A stretch of DNA of 64,000 bases from Ancylobacter sp. WKF20. GTDB taxonomy: Bacteria; Pseudomonadota; Alphaproteobacteria; Rhizobiales; Xanthobacteraceae. The translations under genes were made by a program, and so were the position numbers. Where the stretch lies: the NCBI RefSeq assembly GCF_029760895.1, contig NZ_CP121679.1, positions 4,136,001-4,200,000 of the forward strand, given 5' to 3'. Numbering within the stretch: the stretch's first letter is position 1; every line of letters begins with the position of its first letter. Positions 27,160 to 35,243 of the stretch are shown here, one piece after another. The notes below the pieces were generated by a model. The model was given only the letters and a program-made list of their open reading frames with translations, searched no databases and was not told the DNA's origin.

Positions 27160-28017
27160 CTATCCCTTCTGCGAAAGCTCGCGATGCAGGAAATCATTCA
27201 GGCGTTCGACCGCCACGGTTGGCGCGGTCGGATTTCGCAATATGCCGATCTCCAGATCGTCCAACGCTGGAAGCCCTTCCTTGTCGCCAATGATGCGCAG
27301 TGATGGGGGCACGCTGCACAGCGCAAGGCCGGCGACCGCAAGACCAGCCTGCACAACCGCGACAAGTCCAAGCAGACTGGCACTGGAATAGGTGCTGCGA
27401 TAGGCGCGCCCGTTGTCCCCAAGCGTCTTCAGAAGTTTGATCCTGGCCGTGCAGCCGGATTCGAACAATGCCACCGGAAGAGGATCGACCTCCCAGGGCG
27501 CATGGTTTGGCGAGGCAACCCAGACGAACCGCTCCTGCCGGACGACCTTCACCGGCTGATCGGGAAGCCGGGTTACGATCGCGAGATCCACCCGTCCATT
27601 CTCGACGGCCTTCGTCAATGCAGCCGATGGCTCGCAGACCAATTCCACCGTGACCAAAGGATGCTCAGCCCCGAATCTTGCCAGCACAGGCGGGAGCAGG
27701 AAGGCCGCATAATCGTCGGGAACACCGAGGCGGACGCACCCGGTTTCTTCCGGGCGGCTGATGCTGGTCCAGGCCTCGTCCGAGAGTTTCAACAACCGGC
27801 GGGCATAGATCAGAAGGTCCGCGCCGGCTGTGTTCGGGACGACCGCTTTCGGACCCCGGACGAGGAGTTGTTTGCCGACAGCCTGCTCCAGCCGCTGCAT
27901 CTGCATGCTCACGGCGGACTGGCTGCGTCCGATCCTTGGAGCGGCATTGGAGAAGCTCCCCGTTTCAGCGACGGCGATAAAAGTCTTCAGGAGATCAAGA
28001 TCGAGGGGCGATGGCAT
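27160..28017 (-). CDS. LysR-family transcriptional regulator
   Basis: A 285-residue regulator. The N-terminal winged helix is LDLDLLKTFIAVAETGSFSN with AAPRIGRSQSAVSMQMQRLE; the effector-binding domain follows (CVRLGVPDDYAAFLLPPVLA, GRVDLAIVTRLP). ATG 28017 is chosen at the family start. It is divergent from the EamA transporter gene, 99 bases away, which it most likely controls. The inducer is unknown. The pair lies between two short direct repeats, so it may have entered as a unit. Confidence 0.9.
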   Translation of the reverse strand: MPSPLDLDLLKTFIAVAETGSFSNAAPRIGRSQSAVSMQMQRLEQAVGKQLLVRGPKAVVPNTAGADLLIYARRLLKLSDEAWTSISRPEETGCVRLGVPDDYAAFLLPPVLARFGAEHPLVTVELVCEPSAALTKAVENGRVDLAIVTRLPDQPVKVVRQERFVWVASPNHAPWEVDPLPVALFESGCTARIKLLKTLGDNGRAYRSTYSSASLLGLVAVVQAGLAVAGLALCSVPPSLRIIGDKEGLPALDDLEIGILRNPTAPTVAVERLNDFLHRELSQKG

Positions 28018-28116
28018 AACGCTATCAGTATATCGAATAGGGATGGACAAATCTATTCGTTTGATTGGAGGCGGCCATATCGCGCAATACTCCTTTTGCT
28101 TCAAGAAAGGGGTTCC

Positions 28117-29025
28117 ATGGGACAAACGGCGACAGTCCGATTTCCAGCAGCCAGTCTGGCATTGGCCATGGCCATCATCGGGACCGTTGGGGCCTTTGCG
28201 ACGGAGGCGGGTCTCGATCCGATTACGACCGTCTTCTGGCGCTGCGCATTCGGGGCCGCGTTTCTTGGAATTTGGTGTCTGTGGCGCGGCGACCTTCCGG
28301 ATCGCAGCCTTTCCTTCACAAGACTGGCCATCGCAGCGCTCGGCGGCGTCTGCATGGTGTTGAGCTGGACGGCTTTCTTCGCCGGCTTTGCCATGACCTC
28401 AATCGCCACGACAACCATAGTCTACCATATCCAGCCGTTCTTCGTGGTTCTGATCGGCGTCCTCTTCCTCAAAGAGCGGATCACGCTCGACCAGATACTC
28501 TGGATGGCCGGCGCTTTCGGCGGCGTCGTGTTGGCCAGCGGATTTGTGGTCTCGCCCGCACCGATCAGCCAAACATGGGCGCTCGGGATCGGACTGACAC
28601 TGGGAGCCGCGCTGCTCTACGCCATCGCAACAATTCTCGCCAAAGGACTCGGCGAACAACGGCCGGAGATCACGACGCTTTGCCAGACTGTCGTCGGCAT
28701 CGTGCTGCTTGCGCCATTTGCCGATCTTGTCCGGCCTGTCTCCCTGTCCTCCTGGGGGTGGCTGGCAGGAATCGGCGTCCTGCACACGGGCATCGCCTAT
28801 GTGCTGATGTACTCCGCCTATCCCCGGCTGACGACGCCGGTCATTGGCGTGCTGACTTTCATCTATCCGTTGGTCGCCATCGTCATTGATTGGGCCATCT
28901 ACGATCACCCGCTCGGGGTCGCGCAGGCAGCGGGCATGATCCTGATCGCGCTCGGAACCTTGGGCGTCCGACTGGGCTGGCGCTTACCGATCCGCAACGC
29001 TTCGTCAGCCTCAAGGCCTCGGTAA
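28117..29025 (+). CDS. EamA/DMT-family transporter
   Basis: A 302-residue inner-membrane protein with about ten hydrophobic segments in two EamA repeats, for example FPAASLALAMAIIGTVGAFA, LGGVCMVLSWTAFFAGFAMT and, in the second half, TWALGIGLTLGAALLYAIAT. DMT carriers export amino acids or other metabolites or take up small molecules; the substrate cannot be read here. ATG 28117 is preceded by AAAGGGG. Divergent from the LysR gene, which is the usual layout for a regulator and its target. Confidence 0.88.
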   Translation: MGQTATVRFPAASLALAMAIIGTVGAFATEAGLDPITTVFWRCAFGAAFLGIWCLWRGDLPDRSLSFTRLAIAALGGVCMVLSWTAFFAGFAMTSIATTTIVYHIQPFFVVLIGVLFLKERITLDQILWMAGAFGGVVLASGFVVSPAPISQTWALGIGLTLGAALLYAIATILAKGLGEQRPEITTLCQTVVGIVLLAPFADLVRPVSLSSWGWLAGIGVLHTGIAYVLMYSAYPRLTTPVIGVLTFIYPLVAIVIDWAIYDHPLGVAQAAGMILIALGTLGVRLGWRLPIRNASSASRPR

Positions 29026-29637
29026 ATCTCTACCCCCGATCGAAAAACGGGGCCTCGCGATCAGTCCTGTCGTCGTCGCATCGACGTTCTTAACGACACT
29101 TCGCGTTAACGCTAACGGAACGTCATCGAAGGCGTGCAGGACGCAATGAAGGTGGTCCATGCAGCAATCGCGCGCAATATCGCACTATGGCGTCGAATCG
29201 ACGGGGCTGGCGGGCCGCGAACAATAAAGATGGGAACTACGTCTACGCCATAGCCACCTGAGACGCGCTACGGCTCTCTAATGCGGTGGGTTGGCCGTGC
29301 CGGAATGGATGGAATTGGACGAAGATAAGGTCGGCTCTCAATCCTAGCGATGGCATGGACGGGCCGTCTACGGTCCGGCGCTTCTAAGCGGTGAAGCTTG
29401 GAAGCCATCGTTGCAGAGCCGGTTCAAGCCCAGACGCTACCTTCGCTGGGCATAGCATAGGTACCGCTCGCAACGTTGCACGTGCCGTAGCAATCCGGCA
29501 CGAGACGCGAATGTTATCGGAAACAGCGATTTGTCTGGTAGCTTGACGATGGCATCCATCCTCATTCGGCATTGAGCGACGGGCACTTGCAATCTTGCAG
29601 GATTTCGTGCCGGTAAGCCTGTCGCAAAGGGGGCTTC
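29026..29637. other. Gene-poor stretch with repeat copy B
   Basis: No complete gene. The plus-strand frame ending GWRAANNKDGNYVYAIAT stops at 29262; its start is not found. From 29270 to 29637 no frame or RNA is convincing. GGGGG ahead of 29638 may be the ribosome binding site of the next gene. Confidence 0.4.
29212..29255 (+). repeat. Direct repeat copy B (YVYAIA tail)
   Basis: GGGCCGCG at 29212-29219 and ACTACGTCTACGCCATAGCC at 29236-29255, matching copy A at 26837-26880 in order, orientation and spacing. The two copies bracket the lysR-eamA pair. Confidence 0.5.
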
Positions 29638-31713
29638 ATGTTCGATATCGCAGCAGGCTGGATGGCGCGGCTAGGGTCGGCGATCATTCCCGACAAAAGC
29701 AAGGAGCCCGGATGGATCGTCGACAGCCAAGTCGACCAGGCGTTTGTGGAGCCAACACTCAAGATCTTGCAGGGTGATCCCACCACCGCCCGTATCTTGA
29801 TCATCGCAGCGCCCGGCGCAGTGGGCAAGAGCACCTATGCCCGCTCCATCGGCGCCCGCGCGAATGCCGTACTCGTCGATCTCGCTCAGACCGAACCGCT
29901 GGGTGGCAACTTCTTCGTGGGCGGTATCGCCAATGCATTCGGCTACGAGGCGTTGGCCGACGTCGCCAACGGCCGGATTGCCCTTGTGGTGGATGCCCTC
30001 GACGAGGCTCAGTTGCGCTCGGGCAGCGAGGGGTTTTCTGCTGGCCTGCTCGATCTGTGCAAGATCGTTCAAAATTCCTCGGCCCTGCCGGCTACCCTTC
30101 TCGGCCGCGCGGCAGCGGCGGAAGAGGCGTGGCTGATTTTGAGCGAAGCCGGGCTCGATCCGTGCCTACTGCAGATAGACTATTTCGACGAAGAGCAGTC
30201 CAAGCAGGTCATCAGACGCCGGCTGCCAGTGATCGCTGACACCCGCGACGCGATGCGGACGGCTTTCGGCAAACATGAAGAGAAGTTCGTCGAACTCGCG
30301 CTCGCAACCCGCGAGAAGTTGACGAGCACGCCAAGCGGCAACGAACAGCGGTTCGCGGGATATGCGCCCGTTCTGGATGCCATCTGCACTTATGCGCTCG
30401 GCGAGGGCGACTTGAACCCTAGCACGCGACTATCGAACCTCGCCGCCGAGAGCGCAATCAACCTCATCGTCCAGATCGCGACCAGCATCCTGGAACGCGA
30501 GCAGACCAAACTCACCTCGCAGATCGAACCGCCGCCGGCGGGCATAGACCTGTCATCACTGTACACTCCGGACGAGCAGCTACGTAGGATTGCCGCGATC
30601 CTGCTTGGCTCTGATGCGCCTGCGGGCCTCTCGATCTCAGATGCTGCCTTCAGGCAGGTCTACGAAGGCATGGTCGCCGAGTTCACGCCTCAGCACCCGT
30701 TCCTCGATCCACGCGGCGGCCCCTCAAACGCGGCGTTCGCCGCTTATCTGCTCGTCTGGGCCATCACCACGGGAAGCGCAAAGCCGGATGCCCGACGGAT
30801 GCTGGCATCGAATCCGACGTTCGGGTCCGGCCTGTTCTTCGAGATGTACATGAGCTGGCTCGGGCGTTCGGCCGAGAACCTGCTGGCGCTCGAGGATGTG
30901 GGGTCGCTCTACGGCTCGTTCGCGAGCCAGGCTGCACAGGGCGAGCGCCCAACGCTCGACGTGAGCGCCGAACCGGGCGACGCGACCGCCGACGTCGAGT
31001 TCGAGATGACACCTCCGGCTGACAGCTCGGTCGACGTCGGTAGGAGCTACGGACCCTACACAAGCGCAATCGACGGCATCCTCGAATTCAAGGGGCCTGT
31101 CGGCGGACTGCGAATAATGGCCCCCGTCTCGGTCATCATAGGCGACGGTCGCACGGCAAGCATCACCAGCCCGGTCGAAATCGACGTGGAAGGTTTCGAG
31201 ATCGATGCGCGCGAGCTTCGCGTGTTCAAGTCGACCGTCGGCGATGATGTCGGGCTCGGGCGGGTGACGTTGGAGGCGCTCGATGCCTCCGTAGGACGTG
31301 TCGAACGCATCTTTCTTCATGGAGCGCAGTTGCAAGCCACCTTCCCCGGTGCCCGCGCTCATCCTTGGGCGGACTATGCCGTCAATAAGCAGGTGGCGCC
31401 AAACCCGAGGATCGCCTCCCTCAGGCGGCGCGCGCGCAAGGTACTCACTTCGTTCCGTTCGCACAGCAAGGGCGCTATGGTCCGCCTAGCCGCGAAGATC
31501 GAGCACGCGAGGATGATGAAGGAAGGGCAGGACGGGCCCCAACTACTTCAGCGGCTGCGCGATGACGGCATCTTGACGACGTTCGATGCCGGAAAATTCT
31601 ACGTCTTGCATCCTGACAAGCTCGCCCAGCACTTCAATATGGATTACCAGGCGCTGCATCTTCAGCGCTGGACAGACGAGGCGGACGCCTATCTCTCATC
31701 GATCGGCGGGTAA
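29638..31713 (+). CDS. P-loop NTPase with beta-rich C-terminal region, defence candidate
   Basis: A 691-residue soluble protein. Walker A is APGAVGKS (58-65) and Walker B is LVVDALDEA (116-124), the hhhhDxxDE pattern seen in STAND/NACHT-type NTPases. A helical middle follows. From about residue 445 to 600 the sequence turns beta-rich with a repeating rhythm (ILEFKGPVGGLRIMAP, ITSPVEIDVEGFEIDAREL) that could form a small beta-helix or sandwich. The last 90 residues are basic and helical. No nuclease or other effector motif is seen, so it may be a sensor NTPase or a scaffold. Position between the nuclease-STAND gene and a membrane nuclease supports a defence role, by context only. Confidence 0.6.
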   Translation: MFDIAAGWMARLGSAIIPDKSKEPGWIVDSQVDQAFVEPTLKILQGDPTTARILIIAAPGAVGKSTYARSIGARANAVLVDLAQTEPLGGNFFVGGIANAFGYEALADVANGRIALVVDALDEAQLRSGSEGFSAGLLDLCKIVQNSSALPATLLGRAAAAEEAWLILSEAGLDPCLLQIDYFDEEQSKQVIRRRLPVIADTRDAMRTAFGKHEEKFVELALATREKLTSTPSGNEQRFAGYAPVLDAICTYALGEGDLNPSTRLSNLAAESAINLIVQIATSILEREQTKLTSQIEPPPAGIDLSSLYTPDEQLRRIAAILLGSDAPAGLSISDAAFRQVYEGMVAEFTPQHPFLDPRGGPSNAAFAAYLLVWAITTGSAKPDARRMLASNPTFGSGLFFEMYMSWLGRSAENLLALEDVGSLYGSFASQAAQGERPTLDVSAEPGDATADVEFEMTPPADSSVDVGRSYGPYTSAIDGILEFKGPVGGLRIMAPVSVIIGDGRTASITSPVEIDVEGFEIDARELRVFKSTVGDDVGLGRVTLEALDASVGRVERIFLHGAQLQATFPGARAHPWADYAVNKQVAPNPRIASLRRRARKVLTSFRSHSKGAMVRLAAKIEHARMMKEGQDGPQLLQRLRDDGILTTFDAGKFYVLHPDKLAQHFNMDYQALHLQRWTDEADAYLSSIGG

Positions 31714-31819
31714 TGGTCGCCAAGACTGGGCGCGCGACATCGAGACGCTCCGCCCCGCTTGCGGGACGAACGCGGGAAACCAGCGCGGCGCTGCAATGCG
31801 CCGCGTGCGCAAGGGTATC

Positions 31820-31848
31820 TGCCGGATCGGAGGGGATTCGAACCCCTA
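31820..31848 (-). pseudogene. tRNA 3' fragment (T arm and acceptor strand)
   Basis: The minus strand reads AGGGG TTCGAAT CCCCT, a perfect T arm, then acceptor strand CCGATCC, G and GCA instead of CCA. Upstream sequence does not form an anticodon arm and no GGATCGG 5' strand is near. It lies about 110 bases after the 29638 gene and looks like the edge of another integrated element. Confidence 0.55.
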
Positions 31849-31966
31849 CATTGAAATTGTCTTTCGGCGTTTGGCGCGGCCATAAGCAATGTCCGTTTTC
31901 AGGAAGTCCCATTATTACGCGAACGACCGACATGGCGGCGCTTTGCTGACAAATCGAACCGTGTTC

Positions 31967-34267
31967 TCAATCTTGGAGTATCTTCGTCCTCCGCATTGTA
32001 TCGCGGGCCACGTTGAAGAGCTTGCTAGCGCCCGCACGGTCGGTCGGCTTGTTGCTCAACCGGGCGATGAGCTCGGCTCGCGCTTCTATGACCCTGCTAT
32101 CAGGGGCCACGCACCGTGCGGCGTGCATGAGCAGGTCGAAAGCACTCCTGACATCTGTCGCGCTTGGGAGCTCATCCAGGGCTTCCAGAGCCGCTACGGT
32201 GTCATCGAGGGCTCTTCGCTCAAGCCAGCTAGCCAAGGGGGCGTTGAGCTCACCGGAAGCTGACATCATCCTCGCGTGCCGGAGCAGGAGCTCTTTTGCC
32301 TGCCGCTCATACGTGGTGTGGAGAGCGAGGCGCAGATCCGCCGCCGCAGCCACAACCGAGGCATGCCACTCAGCATGCAGCGCCCGGTCGACCAAATCCC
32401 GCGCCTGATGTCGCCCAACAAGCGCTGCAACCCCAACAACTGACCCGAGAATCAAGGCGCCGGCGGGGCCGATGGCAATGAGGCCGATCAGGCTGCCGCC
32501 CAGCTTGCCCGCGGCGGCCAGGCCGCTGCGGATCGACAGGTCAATCAGCAGCCAGGAGGGAAGGTCGTTCAGCGGGATCTCGCCCTTCGCGGCTTTGATC
32601 CCGCCACGGCCGAGGCCGACGATGGCGGCGAAAAGGGGAAGGTCCGGCGACGCCAGCGCCTCGGCGGCGACAAGCGTTCTAGACACGAGTTCCTCCACCG
32701 TTCCCAGATCAAACCCGTCGACCGTGGTGACGCGATCGGCCCACCACTTGCCGCCAGCCACAGCCATCGCGGCCAGCTCGTTATCCGCAATGACGGGGAT
32801 GTCCGGATAGGTCGCAAAATGGTGCTCGAGTAGCGACAGGCTGGTCCCGCATTTTACCTGCACCGGTAAGCCATCCACGATCAGGTCAAAGCCTGGCATT
32901 GTGCTGTTCGCGGCAAGTTCGACTGCGTGGCCCTCATCAATAAGCCGGGCCATGACGACCTGCTCTGCGGTGTAGCCCCTCAGTTGGATCCTAGCGCCGC
33001 TGGACATGAACGCGGAGACGTGGGCGGCCAAGTCGAGTGGACAGGTGAGCTCCAGCGTCCGCACGAAGTCGGCGGCTGAAAGCACCGTCGGATCGATCGC
33101 CGCCGCGTGGAACAACATGTCACCCGCCGTGAGTCCGCCGAGCACGACCTCATCGATCTCAGGTGCGCCTTTCCTCGGCTCCAGCATCTGGCCCCAGGAT
33201 CCTGGGGGCGCCTGATGTGCCGGTGGAAGCGGCCTTCCGAGCTTCTGTTCAACTGCCTGGTGTTTTGCCCGGAGGTCGGTCAGCTGCTGGCGTGAAAGGT
33301 GCGGCAGCTCGGATGGGGTTAACCGAGGTAGGGCACGGAAAGCTGAAACCAGGTCGGCCATGCCGGCTTGGCGGTCCTGGAAGCCCCTGAGGGCGAGAAG
33401 CACCACCAGGCGGCTGGCCACCGTCGCCCGCACCGATATGGCCTGCCGTCCAAGCATGTACACGCCGGCGGCGCCTCCCGCCGCGAGGGTGACGGGATTG
33501 GCCATGACGGCAAGGAAGGACACCAGCGCAGGGCCGCTCACGAAGGGCAGGAATGCGGAGAGCTGTGCCGCAAGGATATACGGCGCAAAACCCGTCGCTC
33601 CAACCGTAGCCGCCGCGGCTGCCCAGCCGCCTCCCGCCGTAACCGCGGCGGCCATGCCTGTCTGGCCGGACTGAATGGCCGCAACAATAGCGGGGTCAGA
33701 TATTGTCGCTGGCGAAATCGCAGCCAAGCCGCCCAATATCGCCTTCATTTCAACCGCGACTACGTCGGGGAAGGAGGGGGCCTTGTCAACGCGACTGCCG
33801 GTTAGTCCGCGTGCCAGATCAGCGACGCCGTCCCAGAGGCGGCGTGCAGAGGTCCGTTCATCTTGGCTTTGCTCTTCAGGGGACACACGCCCCAGCCGTT
33901 CCGCCGCGAGCACCCCCATGGCGGATGCGGCCTCGCGGGTCCGGCGGACCGAAAGCGGCAGGGGCACTGTGGCGCCGAGGGCGTCGCCAAACTCCATCCA
34001 AAGCCGATGCCGGAGGGCATCTGTCGGGGTGGGGCTTTCGCTCAGGCTTTCGGCGATCTGTGTCACCCGGACACTCGCTTCCGCGGTGTCGATGCCCAGT
34101 CTGCGCGTCACATCCGCCAACGTTCCTCGGGCAAGCTGGATGGCGCTGGTTACCTCCAAAATGGCGAGCAGTCCGCAGATTTCTTTTCGATCGGCGAGCC
34201 CCAAGCCTGCTGCAAAGCAGTCGGGGCTGATGGCAGGGGTCGCTCCATCCGAGATTGCATGCGTCAT
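31967..34267 (-). CDS. Membrane protein with internal PD-(D/E)XK-like nuclease motif, defence or toxin candidate
   Basis: A 766-residue protein of no family I recognise. Residues about 205-275 are rich in Gly/Ala and strongly hydrophobic (FAPYILAAQLSAFLPFVSGP, LAAGGAAGVYMLG), and a second hydrophobic hairpin lies around 605-650 (LIGLIAIGPAGALILGSVVG). Between them residues 430-475 read like a restriction-type nuclease: E435 in AEQVVMARLIDEGH, D461 in PGFDLIVDG, and Q470-V-K472 in PVQVKCG, the E-D-QxK arrangement. The flanks are helical. A nuclease held between membrane segments would be unusual. It could be an abortive-infection effector or part of a larger secreted toxin, but no signal peptide or immunity gene is visible. 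It lies alone on the minus strand. Confidence 0.6.
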   Translation of the reverse strand: MTHAISDGATPAISPDCFAAGLGLADRKEICGLLAILEVTSAIQLARGTLADVTRRLGIDTAEASVRVTQIAESLSESPTPTDALRHRLWMEFGDALGATVPLPLSVRRTREAASAMGVLAAERLGRVSPEEQSQDERTSARRLWDGVADLARGLTGSRVDKAPSFPDVVAVEMKAILGGLAAISPATISDPAIVAAIQSGQTGMAAAVTAGGGWAAAAATVGATGFAPYILAAQLSAFLPFVSGPALVSFLAVMANPVTLAAGGAAGVYMLGRQAISVRATVASRLVVLLALRGFQDRQAGMADLVSAFRALPRLTPSELPHLSRQQLTDLRAKHQAVEQKLGRPLPPAHQAPPGSWGQMLEPRKGAPEIDEVVLGGLTAGDMLFHAAAIDPTVLSAADFVRTLELTCPLDLAAHVSAFMSSGARIQLRGYTAEQVVMARLIDEGHAVELAANSTMPGFDLIVDGLPVQVKCGTSLSLLEHHFATYPDIPVIADNELAAMAVAGGKWWADRVTTVDGFDLGTVEELVSRTLVAAEALASPDLPLFAAIVGLGRGGIKAAKGEIPLNDLPSWLLIDLSIRSGLAAAGKLGGSLIGLIAIGPAGALILGSVVGVAALVGRHQARDLVDRALHAEWHASVVAAAADLRLALHTTYERQAKELLLRHARMMSASGELNAPLASWLERRALDDTVAALEALDELPSATDVRSAFDLLMHAARCVAPDSRVIEARAELIARLSNKPTDRAGASKLFNVARDTMRRTKILQD

Positions 34268-34832
34268 CGCCTGAGGGTGCCACAGTCCAGTGTGTAGAGC
34301 CTAATCCTAGATTGGAGCTGCGGGACAATTGCAGTCGCAGATTGCGGCCGCTCTCAGCGCGGAGCTCGGCGCATTGCCACATTGTCGACGGTTGTCGTCC
34401 CGATAGCTCCGCAATTCCTCCAGGCGCATGCCAGCCGCCCCGATTCCGTCGTCTTTGCTGACATCTAACGGCAGACGAAGGAAGGAAAGACGGTTGTTCC
34501 GTTCGAGAACCGTAACTTTCTGTGTCGTCTTGAGTATCAAGAGCCGCGGCCGCTTTCCGGCCTCGTCTGGCCCGACTGCCGCTGCAGCCAGGCGCGATTG
34601 ATCAACGAAGGCGTGCCTAATCTTGGCGGTCAAGGTTGCGGTGGTTGCCCAGTGCCCCGAGCTGGTGACGGCTCTTCACGAGAGCATCGCACCTGAAATT
34701 TCGGAGATGAATCGTCAGCGCAGCCGCGGCGGCCCCGAGCGCTGATCGCGTCCCGGAGGTTGGCCGGACGGGCGTTGGCCAGTCAATCAAGGGGCGCTGG
34801 ACGAACAGGTCGGGGTGTGATTGGGGATAGCC
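34268..34832. other. Intergenic region upstream of the membrane nuclease and the small gene 34833
   Basis: Both neighbours are transcribed away from this stretch, so it should hold divergent promoters. A minus-strand frame of 108 codons (34307-34633) includes RPRLLILKTTQKVTVLERNN, which reads like protein, but its start has no ribosome binding site and its C terminus is low in sense. I leave it uncalled. Confidence 0.35.
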
Positions 34833-35081
34833 ATGAGTTCGGCACACCCTACCTCATCCGAACCGCAGCGATCGCCTTCGCCGGAAGACGTCGTCGACCG
34901 CGTCATCCGCCATTCGCGTGCGATCCTTGCCTGTGATCCGACCGAGGCTGACGCGGCCCACCGCGCACTGACCCTCATTCGCGCGGATCTGGCTGCACGG
35001 GGGGCGACCGGTTCGCAGCTGGAGGAACTCGACGCCTTCCTGCACGGTCTTCGGCAACAGCCGGGCCCGCTGCATTCATGA
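34833..35081 (+). CDS. Small hypothetical protein beside the quorum-sensing genes
   Basis: An 82-residue, probably helical protein (MSSAHPTSSEPQRSPSPEDV...). GGGGA precedes ATG 34833. It is a paralogue of the protein at 8305-8565: both have P.PE, S.A.LA..P, then IR..L...GA..S....L. Its 3' end overlaps the opposing gene 34975-35214 by 107 bases, an arrangement repeated at the other copy. Function unknown. Confidence 0.55.
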   Translation: MSSAHPTSSEPQRSPSPEDVVDRVIRHSRAILACDPTEADAAHRALTLIRADLAARGATGSQLEELDAFLHGLRQQPGPLHS

Positions 35082-35214
35082 AAGCCGAGATGACCTCCTG
35101 TTCGGCCATCGCCATCAGGTAGGCGGCAACACCCCAAGCCGGTGCCTTGACGGCGTGGTCCTGGATTGCGGTTCTCAGTTCCGAGACCCTTCGCAGAAGT
35201 TCCTGCGGTTCCAT
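34975..35214 (-). CDS. Small hypothetical protein downstream of the P450 gene
   Basis: A 79-residue protein, MEPQELLRRVSELRTAIQDH..., with a GGGGG ribosome binding site eight bases ahead. An ATG at 35247 overlaps the P450 stop (ATGA) and would add eleven residues; coupling makes that start possible too. Residues VAAYLMAMAEQEVISAFM match the paralogue at 8467-8670. The tail is rich in Pro and Arg. It probably belongs to the luxI-P450 transcript. Function unknown. Confidence 0.5.
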   Translation of the reverse strand: MEPQELLRRVSELRTAIQDHAVKAPAWGVAAYLMAMAEQEVISAFMNAAGPAVAEDRAGRRRVPPAANRSPPVQPDPRE

Positions 35215-35243
35215 GTCGTTTTCCCCCTGGTTTAGTCGTGCTT

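Noticed and set aside
27502..28116. An N-terminal extension of the EamA transporter
   Set aside because: It runs antisense through the LysR gene and lacks membrane segments; a proper start with a ribosome binding site is at 28117.
34307..34633. A 108-codon minus-strand frame upstream of the membrane nuclease
   Set aside because: Part of it reads like protein, but there is no ribosome binding site and the end is low in sense; evidence is too weak to call.
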